Source: Synergistaceae bacterium (GTDB lineage: Bacteria > Synergistota > Synergistia > Synergistales > Synergistaceae). From it: a DNA stretch of 10,415 nt. Of the stretch, positions 1-7,309 are shown in pieces. Each line of letters opens with the position of its first letter. Within the stretch, counting starts at the first letter, position 1. Under the pieces are notes generated by a model, which ran no database searches, was not told the origin of the DNA, and was given only the letters and a program-made list of their open reading frames with translations. The position numbers were made by a program, and so were the translations under genes. Location: positions 1 to 10,415 of the forward strand of contig JAQVPO010000020.1 in assembly GCA_028702015.1 (NCBI GenBank), given 5' to 3'.

Positions 1-894
1 GGTAGATATACCCTCTTCAAGGAGAGCAGACGCAAAGCTCCTGCGCACTTCAGGATCAGCTTCTGCTCCGCAGTACTCATAGTCTATATCACGCAGTCTC
101 TCCAGGTTCTTGCCAGGATTTTCTCTGAGTTCTGCCCTTATCGCGGGAAAGACTGCTTCATGCCATGTATCCCATATCTCGGCAAATATGTGCTCTCCGC
201 TCATGACATCCGAGAGCAGTTCTTCCGGAGACTGATCCCAGAGATCATCCGGAGTCCTTCCGAAACTGCCTAGCTTCTCAGAGGCATTTCTGGATATTTC
301 TGCCAGCTTTTCAGGGCCGTAATAATTTACAAAGTCCTTGAAATGTTCCTCGCTGAAAAGATCTTGCGCTCTTTCTGCCCATTTTTCAGAAACTATCATA
401 TTTATCCGCGGGAGTGAGAGTGTGCCTATCATCTCAGAAAAAGTCCTCCACCAGAGCTCTTCAGCCGGTTTTGAAACTATGGAGGCTCTTGGGTCAATAT
501 TGAGGGTCAGTCCGGATTCTCTTATGATCTTCATTGCAAAGGAGTGGATCGTGGAAATATTAGCGTCGTCGATCCTCTCTATCCTGCTTTTTAGATGGGG
601 AATTTCTTTTTCGGACCTGCCGTTCCATTCGACAAGGGTATCTTTTATCCTATCCTTCATTTCCCTTGCAGCTTTTTCGGTAAAGGTCAGGACCAATATT
701 TCATCTGCCGTGCATGTTTTGTCTGCAGACAAAAGCCATGCAAAACGCTGGGAAAGGGTCTGAGTTTTGCCTGTCCCGGCACCTGCGCTTACAACTGTGA
801 GCGGTGACAGGCTGGTGACGGCCTCCAGCTGTTCAGGCAGTCCCTTGAGGTTGCCGTACATAGTGCTGAGAGTATCCGCTCTGTCAGAAATCAT
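1..894 (-). CDS. addA: AddA-type UvrD-family helicase/nuclease, N-terminal part (runs off left edge)
   Basis: This is the N-terminal 298 residues of a superfamily 1 (UvrD/RecB-like) ATP-dependent DNA helicase, most likely the AddA subunit of the AddAB helicase-nuclease that resects double-strand breaks for RecA-dependent repair in the cytoplasm. Visible motifs are the Q-motif (LPEQLEAV, residues 19-26), Walker A SAGAGTGKT (36-44), motif Ia around LTFTEKAAREM (69-79) and a motif Ic-like STIHSF (114-119). Walker B, the later helicase motifs and any C-terminal nuclease domain lie outside the window. The ATG at 892-894 is chosen because GGGAGG at 902-907 sits 7 bases upstream. The gene overlaps the end of the upstream addB-like gene by 11 bp, implying translational coupling. 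The frame is open to the edge. The assignment to AddA rather than another UvrD-like helicase rests mainly on the AddB-like partner. Confidence 0.88.
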   Translation of the reverse strand, partial: MISDRADTLSTMYGNLKGLPEQLEAVTSLSPLTVVSAGAGTGKTQTLSQRFAWLLSADKTCTADEILVLTFTEKAAREMKDRIKDTLVEWNGRSEKEIPHLKSRIERIDDANISTIHSFAMKIIRESGLTLNIDPRASIVSKPAEELWWRTFSEMIGTLSLPRINMIVSEKWAERAQDLFSEEHFKDFVNYYGPEKLAEISRNASEKLGSFGRTPDDLWDQSPEELLSDVMSGEHIFAEIWDTWHEAVFPAIRAELRENPGKNLERLRDIDYEYCGAEADPEVRRSFASALLEEGIST

Positions 895-3754
895 CTCCGT
901 ACCTCCCGGAATCTTCGTTCTCAGGGTCTTCCCTGTATCCTTCCCTTTTACGGCACATGACAAAGAATTCGCAGAATCTGCACATGGCGGATCCGTAGTT
1001 AGCAGGAAAAATGTCTCTTTTTAACGCTTCAGACATATCTTCCATCGTCTTCTGTGCAAGGCAAAGGAATTCATCAATGCCCTTTCTTGGCTTTCCTGCC
1101 AGGTAGGCATTTCGCAGTGCATCAGAGACAAAATAGCCGTAAAGGGATGCATCGCTGTGTCCGATCCATCCATAGCCCAGCGGCCGTTTTCCTGTCGTTC
1201 TGCTTATTATCACCGAATATGCCGCGAGCTGCAGGTCATTCCGGTGGTCACCGGACTTGTTGGATTTGTAGTCGATCACGACAAAACCATCGCTGAAGAA
1301 ATCAACTCTGTCTGCACGCCCCTTGAACATGACCCCATTGACAACGTATTCAGGGAGCTTGTATTCCAGTTCCGTTTCTGTCCTGTTTTTCATCTCATCC
1401 GATGATTCGATCCTGTCAAGAAGTTCCGCCACGGAAGCAGTCTGCTTGATCAGGCTGTCTGCATGCCTTGCAAGTCTAGTGTCGGTCAGGAGTTCCGGGT
1501 AATAGTCAGAGGAGGCTTTTTCCCACTCTTTTTTTGAAAGCATGGCAAAGCTTCGCGGCGACAGAAGGTACTCTCTCCATGAACGCTCCCAGAGAGCATG
1601 GAGGAGAGATCCGGCCCTGAGCGGATCAAAAAGCTTCCTGCCGTGCTCAGGGAGCCTTATATTGTTCCTGCACCAGTATCTGTACGGGCATTCATTCCAT
1701 TCGTCTATACTGCTCAGCGATACAGCAATAAGGCCGGATGATAAGGAATGTCCCTTTCTTGGAAAATCCCCCCTGTCCTTTTTTTCGGCAGAAAGAGGGA
1801 TCTCCGCCCCGCTGAACCAGAATGATCCGTCAGAGGGCATTATATCGGACAGTTTGTATTCAGTGCTTCCGGCCCTTTCCCATTTACCGGGTCCAGCCTG
1901 AGGCATGAATAGAGGCTCTGTAAACTGAGAAGCTCCCAATGGACGGCCGCTCTGGTCAGTCATGGAGCGTGATATTATTGTCCCTTCAAGGGACGTTGCA
2001 ATGAGCCTCCTGAAGAGAGCTTCCTTCTGCTCGATCTCCTCATGCAGTTCAGGGATATGAGGAGAGCCTTTTTCTCTGATCTCATCAGAAGGCATGTTAA
2101 TATTAAATCTGCTTTTGCTTTCATTATCAAAAAGAGGCGACTCCCTGAGCTTTCCAGGCCATGTGCTGTAGTCGACATCGGTCATTATCCAGTAGCGATG
2201 CGCTGTAAGTACGGGCGGGATACCTGCGTATACTGTCATGGAACGGCTTTGGGGCAGCCTTATCGGCAAAGTAGCGCTTTTTCCCCAGTCGGAAAGGTAG
2301 TTTACCGCCTCTGATCCTTTTAGCTGTACCTTTGACGCAGGCCCTATGTCCTTGCTTATATCCTCAAGTATTTCTATTTTTTTCTCAAGCTCTTTTATAG
2401 AAGACGATATGTCCTTTAAAATTTCGTCCAGTTCAGGCGTTTCATCAATAAACCTGCCCAGCCTGTCCTGAAGATCAAGAGCGTTTATGAAATCAAGCCA
2501 TATATTCATTATCTCAGGAGGAGTCCCTCCTGCAGAAAGAAGCCCGCAAAGCTCTTCAATACTCTCAAACATATGAAGTGACTTTCGGTTCAGCAGGGCT
2601 TTCCAGGCTCGGCTGCCCTCTGGAAAAGCAGAAAGAGAGAATGAAAGATCAAAGTCCGAAGATCTTAGGAGAGGGTTGGCCAGCATAAAGGCCGTACTCT
2701 CACTCTCCCAGCCTGAAACAAATGCGCCCCAGATCATTTGGGGCAGTTTTCCAAGCAATGTGTCACCTACGGAACCTCTTATCTGAATATTAAATGGGAT
2801 ATCGTATCTCCGAAGAGAGTTTTCTATCATGGGAAGGTGCTGCGCGGTCACCATTACTCCTATGTCACCGAAATCATCTATAGCTCCCAATGCGGGAAAA
2901 GCTCCTTTGCCATGCGCCCACAGAGCTGTCTCCCTTGCTATGGCATCAAACTGCAGCTGGCAGTCTCCCGCTGTAAGCTCAAATATGCGGGAGTTCCAGC
3001 TGGGCCTGTTCCTGTACTCTGCCCCAACCTGCACTATTGAGTCATGCAACGTTGCAAGTCCTGTTTCGGGCAGTAAAAATATTGTCTCAGCAATTTCTTG
3101 AAGTTCCTTAATAAGTCTTAGCTGGCTTCCAGTGAAAGTAAGGAAACCGGTTATAACAAAAGTGAGGTCTGAAACATCCTTTAAGGATGATGCGCCGGAA
3201 AGACATTCTCTTATCAGCGAAGCTATCTGCGCACTGTCAGCGATCCCGTTTTCTTCAAGGTATTCGGCATAATCTGAAAATAGTCTCAGAAGTATCTGTC
3301 CCGGCAATGTCCCAGACTCTGCGTTTTCTTCAAAAAGCCTCTCCCTGAGATCCTCCGGTGAGATATCCTCCCTCAGCAGTTCTTTTATATTATCCCCCAG
3401 CACTTCAGAAAAGCCCCTGTGAAAGATCCCTTCAGGCAGGTCATTAGTAAAGTCTGCTTCTCCCAAAAATTTATTCAGGACATAGGAGATTATCATTTTA
3501 TGGTCAGGCGGATCAATTACACGTTTCGGCCTTATCTGGACCATCTGGGAAACTTCCCCGTAGAGATCGCTCCATGTACATATATTCGGCCTTGCTCCGA
3601 AAAATGATCCATTTCCGGAAATAAGATTCAGGATAGCCTCTTTATCAAGCCCTGACGGAACGATAAAGACAGTTTTGCTTCCGCCTTTCTCATAAAGAGC
3701 AGAAAGCCTCTTCTCTTTCTCTGAAATACTGTAATAAGTCTCAACTATGGGCAT
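884..3754 (-). CDS. addB: AddB-type PD-(D/E)XK nuclease with iron-sulfur staple
   Basis: 956-residue partner of the adjacent AddA-like helicase, expected to cut DNA as part of an AddAB-type double-strand-break resection complex. The C-terminal RecB-type nuclease shows GRADRVD (812-818), IDYKS (827-831, catalytic D828 and K830) and QLAAY (842-846). Four cysteines match the AddB 4Fe-4S staple: C689 in ECPYRYW, then C925-x2-C928-x5-C934. The middle region is a poorly conserved, inactive-helicase-like body. The protein is shorter than Bacillus AddB (about 1,170 residues). It starts near the strand equivalent to IIFLVP of that protein (here TVFIVPSG), so there is no Walker A motif; RexB-type homologues are also known to lack it. 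The ATG overlaps the preceding hydrolase gene by 14 bp behind only a weak purine-rich site (GAGAAG), suggesting translational coupling. The nuclease identity is firm; the AddB name is inferred from the cysteine pattern and the helicase neighbour. Confidence 0.87.
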   Translation of the reverse strand: MPIVETYYSISEKEKRLSALYEKGGSKTVFIVPSGLDKEAILNLISGNGSFFGARPNICTWSDLYGEVSQMVQIRPKRVIDPPDHKMIISYVLNKFLGEADFTNDLPEGIFHRGFSEVLGDNIKELLREDISPEDLRERLFEENAESGTLPGQILLRLFSDYAEYLEENGIADSAQIASLIRECLSGASSLKDVSDLTFVITGFLTFTGSQLRLIKELQEIAETIFLLPETGLATLHDSIVQVGAEYRNRPSWNSRIFELTAGDCQLQFDAIARETALWAHGKGAFPALGAIDDFGDIGVMVTAQHLPMIENSLRRYDIPFNIQIRGSVGDTLLGKLPQMIWGAFVSGWESESTAFMLANPLLRSSDFDLSFSLSAFPEGSRAWKALLNRKSLHMFESIEELCGLLSAGGTPPEIMNIWLDFINALDLQDRLGRFIDETPELDEILKDISSSIKELEKKIEILEDISKDIGPASKVQLKGSEAVNYLSDWGKSATLPIRLPQSRSMTVYAGIPPVLTAHRYWIMTDVDYSTWPGKLRESPLFDNESKSRFNINMPSDEIREKGSPHIPELHEEIEQKEALFRRLIATSLEGTIISRSMTDQSGRPLGASQFTEPLFMPQAGPGKWERAGSTEYKLSDIMPSDGSFWFSGAEIPLSAEKKDRGDFPRKGHSLSSGLIAVSLSSIDEWNECPYRYWCRNNIRLPEHGRKLFDPLRAGSLLHALWERSWREYLLSPRSFAMLSKKEWEKASSDYYPELLTDTRLARHADSLIKQTASVAELLDRIESSDEMKNRTETELEYKLPEYVVNGVMFKGRADRVDFFSDGFVVIDYKSNKSGDHRNDLQLAAYSVIISRTTGKRPLGYGWIGHSDASLYGYFVSDALRNAYLAGKPRKGIDEFLCLAQKTMEDMSEALKRDIFPANYGSAMCRFCEFFVMCRKREGYREDPENEDSGRYGDDF

Positions 3755-4658
3755 TTCTTCTCACGCAGCCAAGATATCCGTCAACACTCTGACACAGGAA
3801 AAAAGCCTCCCTTTCCCTGTCCTTCTCAGGAAGCTTCCCTATCTGCGCAAGTGCGGGGTCGTGTTTGAGAAGCGCATTGACTCCTTCATCAGTAGATGAA
3901 CCGGCTGGAAGAGCTGAAATGATATCCTTCCATAAAACCATTTGATCCCTGGCCATCGTAAGAAGTCCCTTAGGATCATGGCTGCAGCCCGAATGCGGAT
4001 AGCAGATGAGGTCCACATCACCAAGATCTATCAGCTTCTGAATTGAGTCCATCGCAGTTTCATAGAAAAATTTATGCGGAGTCGCAGGCCTCATAAAGAT
4101 AGATCCGTCGGGAAGCTCAAAATAACAGCCCGCCGCTTCCCCCGGAAATAGTATCCTTGTCCCGTCAAGGTCATAAAGATATGAGCTGTGGTGAGGAGCA
4201 TGACCGGGCGTATCAATAATTTTCAGCCCGTCCAGTTCTATGTCAGGATCTGCCAGGGCCTCTTCAGGAAGAGGTATCGGCATTCCGTACACATCACATA
4301 GATCCCCCAGGTTTTCCCTGCTTCCCTCTATAAGTTTTTCCGGATCAATGAGGTGGGGCCGTCCTTTAAGCGGAGCGATAATTTTTATGCCTGGAAATTT
4401 TTGATAAAATTGACCTGCCCCTCCAGAGTGGTCAAGGTGGACATGCGTGTAGAGCAGGTAGTCGGGACATCCGGCATCTATCATCTGAAGATCCTCGATA
4501 AGCTGCGGAATTGCGGAAGCCGGCCCCGTCTCCATCAGCACAGTCCTTCCTCGGGGCCTGTCATCTATATGCCATCCGATTATAAAAGATTCAAAACCTC
4601 CCCTTGGAACAGGCAGTATCACCTCTGTGAGTCCCTTGATGATTTCTTTTGTGTTCAT
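3741..4658 (-). CDS. MBL-fold metallohydrolase
   Basis: 305-residue metallo-beta-lactamase-fold hydrolase, probably a cytoplasmic di-metal enzyme; no signal peptide is visible. The metal-site motif is HVHLDH (H72, H74, D76, H77), followed by a third histidine in TPGHAPHH (H153) and a late histidine in YPHSG (H222). The position that normally carries the metal-bridging aspartate (GD motif) reads FPGEAAG, with glutamate at 174. The substrate cannot be told; the family covers glyoxalase II-like thioesterases, lactonases and many uncharacterised hydrolases. The ATG at 4656-4658 follows a strong GGAGGAGAG site (4665-4673) at 6 bases. The gene lies 89 bp after the ABC ATPase gene and its end overlaps the addB start by 14 bp (the shared sequence contains both ATG and TGA), so it is translationally linked to the recombination genes. 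A functional link to them is possible but not shown. Confidence 0.88.
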   Translation of the reverse strand: MNTKEIIKGLTEVILPVPRGGFESFIIGWHIDDRPRGRTVLMETGPASAIPQLIEDLQMIDAGCPDYLLYTHVHLDHSGGAGQFYQKFPGIKIIAPLKGRPHLIDPEKLIEGSRENLGDLCDVYGMPIPLPEEALADPDIELDGLKIIDTPGHAPHHSSYLYDLDGTRILFPGEAAGCYFELPDGSIFMRPATPHKFFYETAMDSIQKLIDLGDVDLICYPHSGCSHDPKGLLTMARDQMVLWKDIISALPAGSSTDEGVNALLKHDPALAQIGKLPEKDREREAFFLCQSVDGYLGCVRRNAHS

Positions 4659-4697
4659 TCGGCTCTCTCCTCCGGCGCACTCAGCAGGTCTGCAAAA

Positions 4698-4727
4698 ATT
4701 ATTTTGGTATGGTCAGTCTGATGACAG
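4698..4727 (-). promoter_or_regulatory. Possible sigma-70-like promoter for the hydrolase-addBA unit
   Basis: In the 89-bp gap between the ABC ATPase and hydrolase genes the minus strand reads CTGTCA (4 of 6 to TTGACA), an 18-base spacer, then AATAAT (5 of 6 to TATAAT). It would start transcription about 30 bases before the hydrolase ribosome binding site. The match is modest in an AT-rich stretch. If it is real, the recombination genes can be expressed without the transporter genes. Confidence 0.3.
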
Positions 4728-4747
4728 CATAGTCTGCATCGCTCTAT

Positions 4748-5491
4748 TCACTCTGCGTCATCCAGTGCCTCAAGGACTTCGTCGAGCAGAGACTGGAACT
4801 TATCGCTGTGACGGTCCCTGGGATACCCAAGCTCTATCGGGATGGAAGCTTCTATTTTTCCTCTGTTCAGCACTATCACACGCGTTCCGAGCCTGAGGGC
4901 CTCCCCGACGTCATGTGTCACCATGAGGAAGGTTTTGCCTCCTGCCAGATATATTTTCGCCAGTTCACGCTGCAATGCCCTTCTCGTAAAATAGTCCAGC
5001 GCTCCTAGCGGCTCGTCAAGAAGGACTATATCAGGGTCGCACGATAAAGCCCTCCCGAGTGCAACTCTCTGCGCCATGCCCCCTGAAAGCTGGTGAGGCA
5101 TCGCATTTCCGTACTCCTCAAGTCCGATCATCTTTAAAAGGCTTACAGCCTTTGAATGCATATCCTTCGCCCTGCCCTCATGATGAAATGGAAATAGGAT
5201 ATTATTTTCGACAGAAAGCCATGGGAGAAGGCGTGCTTCCTGAAAAACCATCCCCACAGGAAGAGGATGCTCCTCTCCGCATATCCTGCCCTTGAAAATT
5301 ATCCTTCCCGCTGTTTCCTTTTCAAGACCTGCCAGGATCCTCAGCAGTGTTGTTTTGCCTGAACCGCTTCTGCCAACTATTACTATAAAACCGCCTTCTT
5401 CTATATCAAGATCTATCCCTCTGAGGGCATCGACATCCATGTCTTCAAGCTCATAGTTTTTTTTCAGACCCTCTATCTTAAGCCAGCTCAC
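4748..5491 (-). CDS. ABC importer ATP-binding protein, nitrate/sulfonate/taurine type
   Basis: 247-residue ATPase of a SsuB/TauB/NrtD-like ABC importer, acting on the inner face of the cytoplasmic membrane with the permease encoded just upstream. All nucleotide-binding motifs are intact: Walker A GRSGSGKTT (40-48), Q-loop VFQEARLLPW (Q84), signature LSGGMAQR (135-142), Walker B IVLLDEP (155-161), D-loop GALD (163-166) and switch histidine in VTHD (H193). It begins with GTG at 5489-5491, overlapping the permease TGA by 4 bp; AGAGG or GAGG inside the permease end supplies the ribosome binding site. No substrate-binding protein gene is next to the pair, so the substrate (alkanesulfonate, taurine, nitrate, or a thiamine or riboflavin precursor) cannot be deduced. 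Length is typical for the family. Confidence 0.92.
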   Translation of the reverse strand: MSWLKIEGLKKNYELEDMDVDALRGIDLDIEEGGFIVIVGRSGSGKTTLLRILAGLEKETAGRIIFKGRICGEEHPLPVGMVFQEARLLPWLSVENNILFPFHHEGRAKDMHSKAVSLLKMIGLEEYGNAMPHQLSGGMAQRVALGRALSCDPDIVLLDEPLGALDYFTRRALQRELAKIYLAGGKTFLMVTHDVGEALRLGTRVIVLNRGKIEASIPIELGYPRDRHSDKFQSLLDEVLEALDDAE

Positions 5492-6252
5492 GCCTCAATA
5501 CCTCTCTTCAGATAACGCTTTATTGCCCAGAGAAAACCGTAATCCAGAAAGGCCCCCAGCGCTCCGATAACAAATATGCCCATAAGTACGACATCGGAAC
5601 GGGAAAGCTGCTCAGCGTCAAGTATCATATAACCCAGCCCTGAAGATGCCGCTACAAGCTCCGCAGCCACAAGGGAACGCCAGCTGTAGCCAAGCCCCAG
5701 CCTGAGCCCCGTAAGTATCGAGGGAACTGCTGACGGCAGGATGACATACTTGAACTGATCCCATTTTTTATAACCGAAGACTTTTGCTACCTCTATGAGC
5801 TTGGGATCACAGTCCCTTATGCCCTGAAGCACATTCATGAAAACGGGGAAAAATGTTGCAAGGATTATCAGTATTATCTTAGGAGCCTCTCCGATGCCGA
5901 ACCACAGTATCAGCATAGGAATGACCGACATCGGCGGAATATGCCTCAAAAATTCAAGGGTAGGCTCAAGCTGTACAAGCAGTGCCGGAAACCACGAGCA
6001 TACCAGGGCAAGCGAAAGTGCCATGACAGCCGAAAGCCCGAACCCCTTTATGATCCTTTCAAGACTGGCCCATACATGCTTCTGCAGATCCCCGTCCTGT
6101 ATCGACATAACAAAAGAATCAAAGACCTTTTCCGGAGAAGGGAGAAGAAAAGCGTTCCACCAGCCTGCCATCGAACCAGTCCACCAGAGAAGCAGCAATA
6201 CTGAAGGCAGCACCAGGCCGCTTGTCAGCAAACTATCTTTTTCAAACTTCAT
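5488..6252 (-). CDS. ABC importer permease, SsuC/TauC type
   Basis: 254-residue integral membrane permease of the BPD-transport (SsuC/TauC/NrtB) family that pairs with the ATPase encoded 4 bp into its end. Hydrophobic segments are visible near the N-terminus (LVLPSVLLLLWW), at GLSAVMALSLALV, around PMLILWFGIG and IILIILATFFPVF, and near the C-terminus (MGIFVIGALGAFLDY). The cytoplasmic EAA-type coupling loop runs EVAKVFGYKKWDQFKYVILP followed by SAVPSILTGLRLG. I start at the ATG at 6250-6252 (MKFEKD) because GGGAG lies 9 bases upstream. An in-frame ATG 30 bases earlier (6280-6282) has no ribosome binding site and would add ten charged residues. It is the first gene of the leftward block. No periplasmic binding protein precedes it. 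Confidence 0.9.
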   Translation of the reverse strand: MKFEKDSLLTSGLVLPSVLLLLWWTGSMAGWWNAFLLPSPEKVFDSFVMSIQDGDLQKHVWASLERIIKGFGLSAVMALSLALVCSWFPALLVQLEPTLEFLRHIPPMSVIPMLILWFGIGEAPKIILIILATFFPVFMNVLQGIRDCDPKLIEVAKVFGYKKWDQFKYVILPSAVPSILTGLRLGLGYSWRSLVAAELVAASSGLGYMILDAEQLSRSDVVLMGIFVIGALGAFLDYGFLWAIKRYLKRGIEA

Positions 6253-6316
6253 CCTCTCACACTCCCTTTTTATATTGTACATTTATTTAACTGATAAGCA
6301 CAGTAAATTAGCCGGG

Positions 6317-6346
6317 ATTATGTTAATCTATAATTGCATGCATCAA
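6317..6346 (-). promoter_or_regulatory. Candidate promoter for the transporter genes
   Basis: On the minus strand TTGATG (4 of 6 to TTGACA) is followed after 18 bases by CATAAT (5 of 6 to TATAAT). This gives a leader of about 57 bases before the permease ATG. It overlaps a TATAAT on the opposite strand and a perfect 8-bp palindrome TGCATGCA at 6335-6342, which could be an operator. Seen by eye only. Confidence 0.4.
6329..6334 (+). promoter_or_regulatory. Perfect -10 box (TATAAT) ahead of the flavin reductase gene
   Basis: A perfect TATAAT faces rightward in the divergent region between the permease and flavin reductase genes. No good -35 box is seen at 16-18 bases (the best is TTAGCC at 15), so an activator may be needed or the match may be chance. 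It lies inside the candidate leftward promoter, so the two would compete or be jointly controlled. Confidence 0.3.
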
Positions 6347-6408
6347 GGTCCGGAATGTTACAATCCTCTGGACAGGACTTTTTGATCACCGAAAAGAGGC
6401 AGATAAAT

Positions 6409-6978
6409 TTGGGGAAAATAACATGGAAGCCAGGGACTATGCTTTATCCTATACCCCCGGTAATGGTATCCTGCGGCACTATGGAGCGGCCTAATGTCAT
6501 AACAGTAGCGTGGACCGGAATAGTGAATTCCGACCCGGCTATGACATACATATCAGTCAGGCCCGAACGTTATTCACACGGGCTGATAACGGCCTCTTCA
6601 GAGTTTGTAATAAATCTTACAACGGAACCTCTGATGTGGACTGCTGACTACTGCGGAGTTAAATCCGGCAGGGATATAGATAAATTTTCACTCTCTTCGA
6701 TTACGGCAGTACCTGCTTCACAGGTAAGCGCGCCTATGATAGACGAAAGCCCGCTCAGCCTGGAATGCCGTGTTGACCGGATACTCAGCCTGGGCACTCA
6801 TGATATGTTCCTTTCTAAAATAGTCGCTGTAAACGCGGATGAAAAACTGATAGACAGCAGAGGCAAGCTGCATCTTGAGAATGCCCGCCTAGTTGCAGCA
6901 AGCCATGGGAAATACTTCTCGCTAGGCAGGCAGGTGGGCACCTTCGGTTACTCTGTCAGGAAAAAACAGGGAAAATGA
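6409..6978 (+). CDS. Flavin reductase family protein (FMN-binding split barrel)
   Basis: About 189 residues of the flavin reductase-like (DIM6/NTAB) family, soluble FMN-binding split-barrel proteins that often act as NAD(P)H:flavin or ferric reductases or as electron-transfer proteins in anaerobes. Characteristic stretches are WKPGTMLYPIPPVMVSCG at the N-terminus, NVITVAWTGIVNSDPAM, the FMN-binding-like SVRPERYSHGLI, EFVINLTTE, CGVKSGRDIDKF, and SHGKYFSLG near the end. The start is uncertain. Homologues begin just before the WKPGT motif, which fits TTG at 6409 with AGAGG 9 bases upstream. An in-frame ATG at 6355 (with AAGG 6 bases upstream) would add 18 residues, and a TTG at 6334 adds 25. 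It is transcribed away from the ABC permease gene, and a zinc-ribbon mini-gene follows 66 bp downstream. The physiological partner is unknown. Confidence 0.85.
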   Translation: MGKITWKPGTMLYPIPPVMVSCGTMERPNVITVAWTGIVNSDPAMTYISVRPERYSHGLITASSEFVINLTTEPLMWTADYCGVKSGRDIDKFSLSSITAVPASQVSAPMIDESPLSLECRVDRILSLGTHDMFLSKIVAVNADEKLIDSRGKLHLENARLVAASHGKYFSLGRQVGTFGYSVRKKQGK

Positions 6979-7044
6979 AATCAAGGCTAACCTTCGCCTA
7001 TTAATATTTTATAAAAAAATCACGATCATATGGAGGAATGTCAA

Positions 7045-7197
7045 ATGCTGGTCTGCGCTATATGCGGGAAGGTACTGAAGGAATGCTGCGATCTGTTTCA
7101 CGAGGCGGTCACGCCCGACGGGGAAACGGTAGTCGTCTGCAACGACTGTGCGATAGAAAACGATCTGCAGTTTGAGCCTGATCCCGAAGACAAGTAA
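7045..7197 (+). CDS. Small zinc-ribbon-like protein, 50 residues
   Basis: Short gene (MLVCAICGKVLKE...) with two CxxC knuckles, C4-x2-C7 and C32-x2-C35, plus an adjacent Cys pair at 14-15 and an acidic tail (FEPDPEDK). The cysteine layout suggests a single zinc ribbon or rubredoxin-like metal site; the protein is small, soluble and cytoplasmic. The start is supported by a strong GGAGG (7032-7036) 8 bases before the ATG at 7045. An in-frame ATG at 7030 overlaps that site and is unlikely. It lies 66 bp after the flavin reductase gene on the same strand, so it may share its transcript. A T-tract (7209-7214) follows, but only a weak hairpin precedes it. I do not recognise the family and assign no function; such proteins can be metal-binding adaptors or regulators. 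Confidence 0.72.
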   Translation: MLVCAICGKVLKECCDLFHEAVTPDGETVVVCNDCAIENDLQFEPDPEDK

Positions 7198-7309
7198 CCA
7201 CTGCATGATTTTTTATTGTGCGCTTCCGGGAAAAGGAGAAGAAACCAAGACCTCAGTCACGATCATTTCCTGCTGTGCCTATTAAAAAATCGATCGGCAG
7301 GTGAGATAT

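Noticed and set aside
338..2314. Several plus-strand open frames of 60-140 codons opposite the recombination genes
   Set aside because: They lie antisense to genes with clear protein motifs, show no ribosome binding sites or recognisable domains, and are shadows of the coding frames.
4715..4736. Direct repeat AGTCTG (4715-4720 and 4731-4736) between the ATPase and hydrolase genes as an operator
   Set aside because: Only six bases with two copies; easily chance.
6280..6282. Earlier ATG as the start of the ABC permease
   Set aside because: It lacks a ribosome binding site and would place the good GGGAG site inside the coding sequence; the ATG at 6250-6252 fits better.
7166..7214. Possible terminator of the zinc-ribbon gene: TGCAGT (7166-7171) pairing with ACTGCA (7200-7205) before a T6 tract
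   Set aside because: A six-pair stem with a 28-base loop overlapping the coding region is too weak to call an intrinsic terminator.
7020..7266. Ten-base direct repeat TCACGATCAT at 7020-7029 and 7257-7266 flanking the zinc-ribbon gene, as if a target duplication
   Set aside because: Ten-base repeats are expected by chance many times in 10 kb, and there are no terminal inverted repeats or transposase to support insertion.
7206..7286. A 26-codon plus-strand frame (MIFYCALPGK...) after the zinc-ribbon gene
   Set aside because: There is no ribosome binding site before its ATG, its composition is unremarkable and it falls in an AT-rich spacer.
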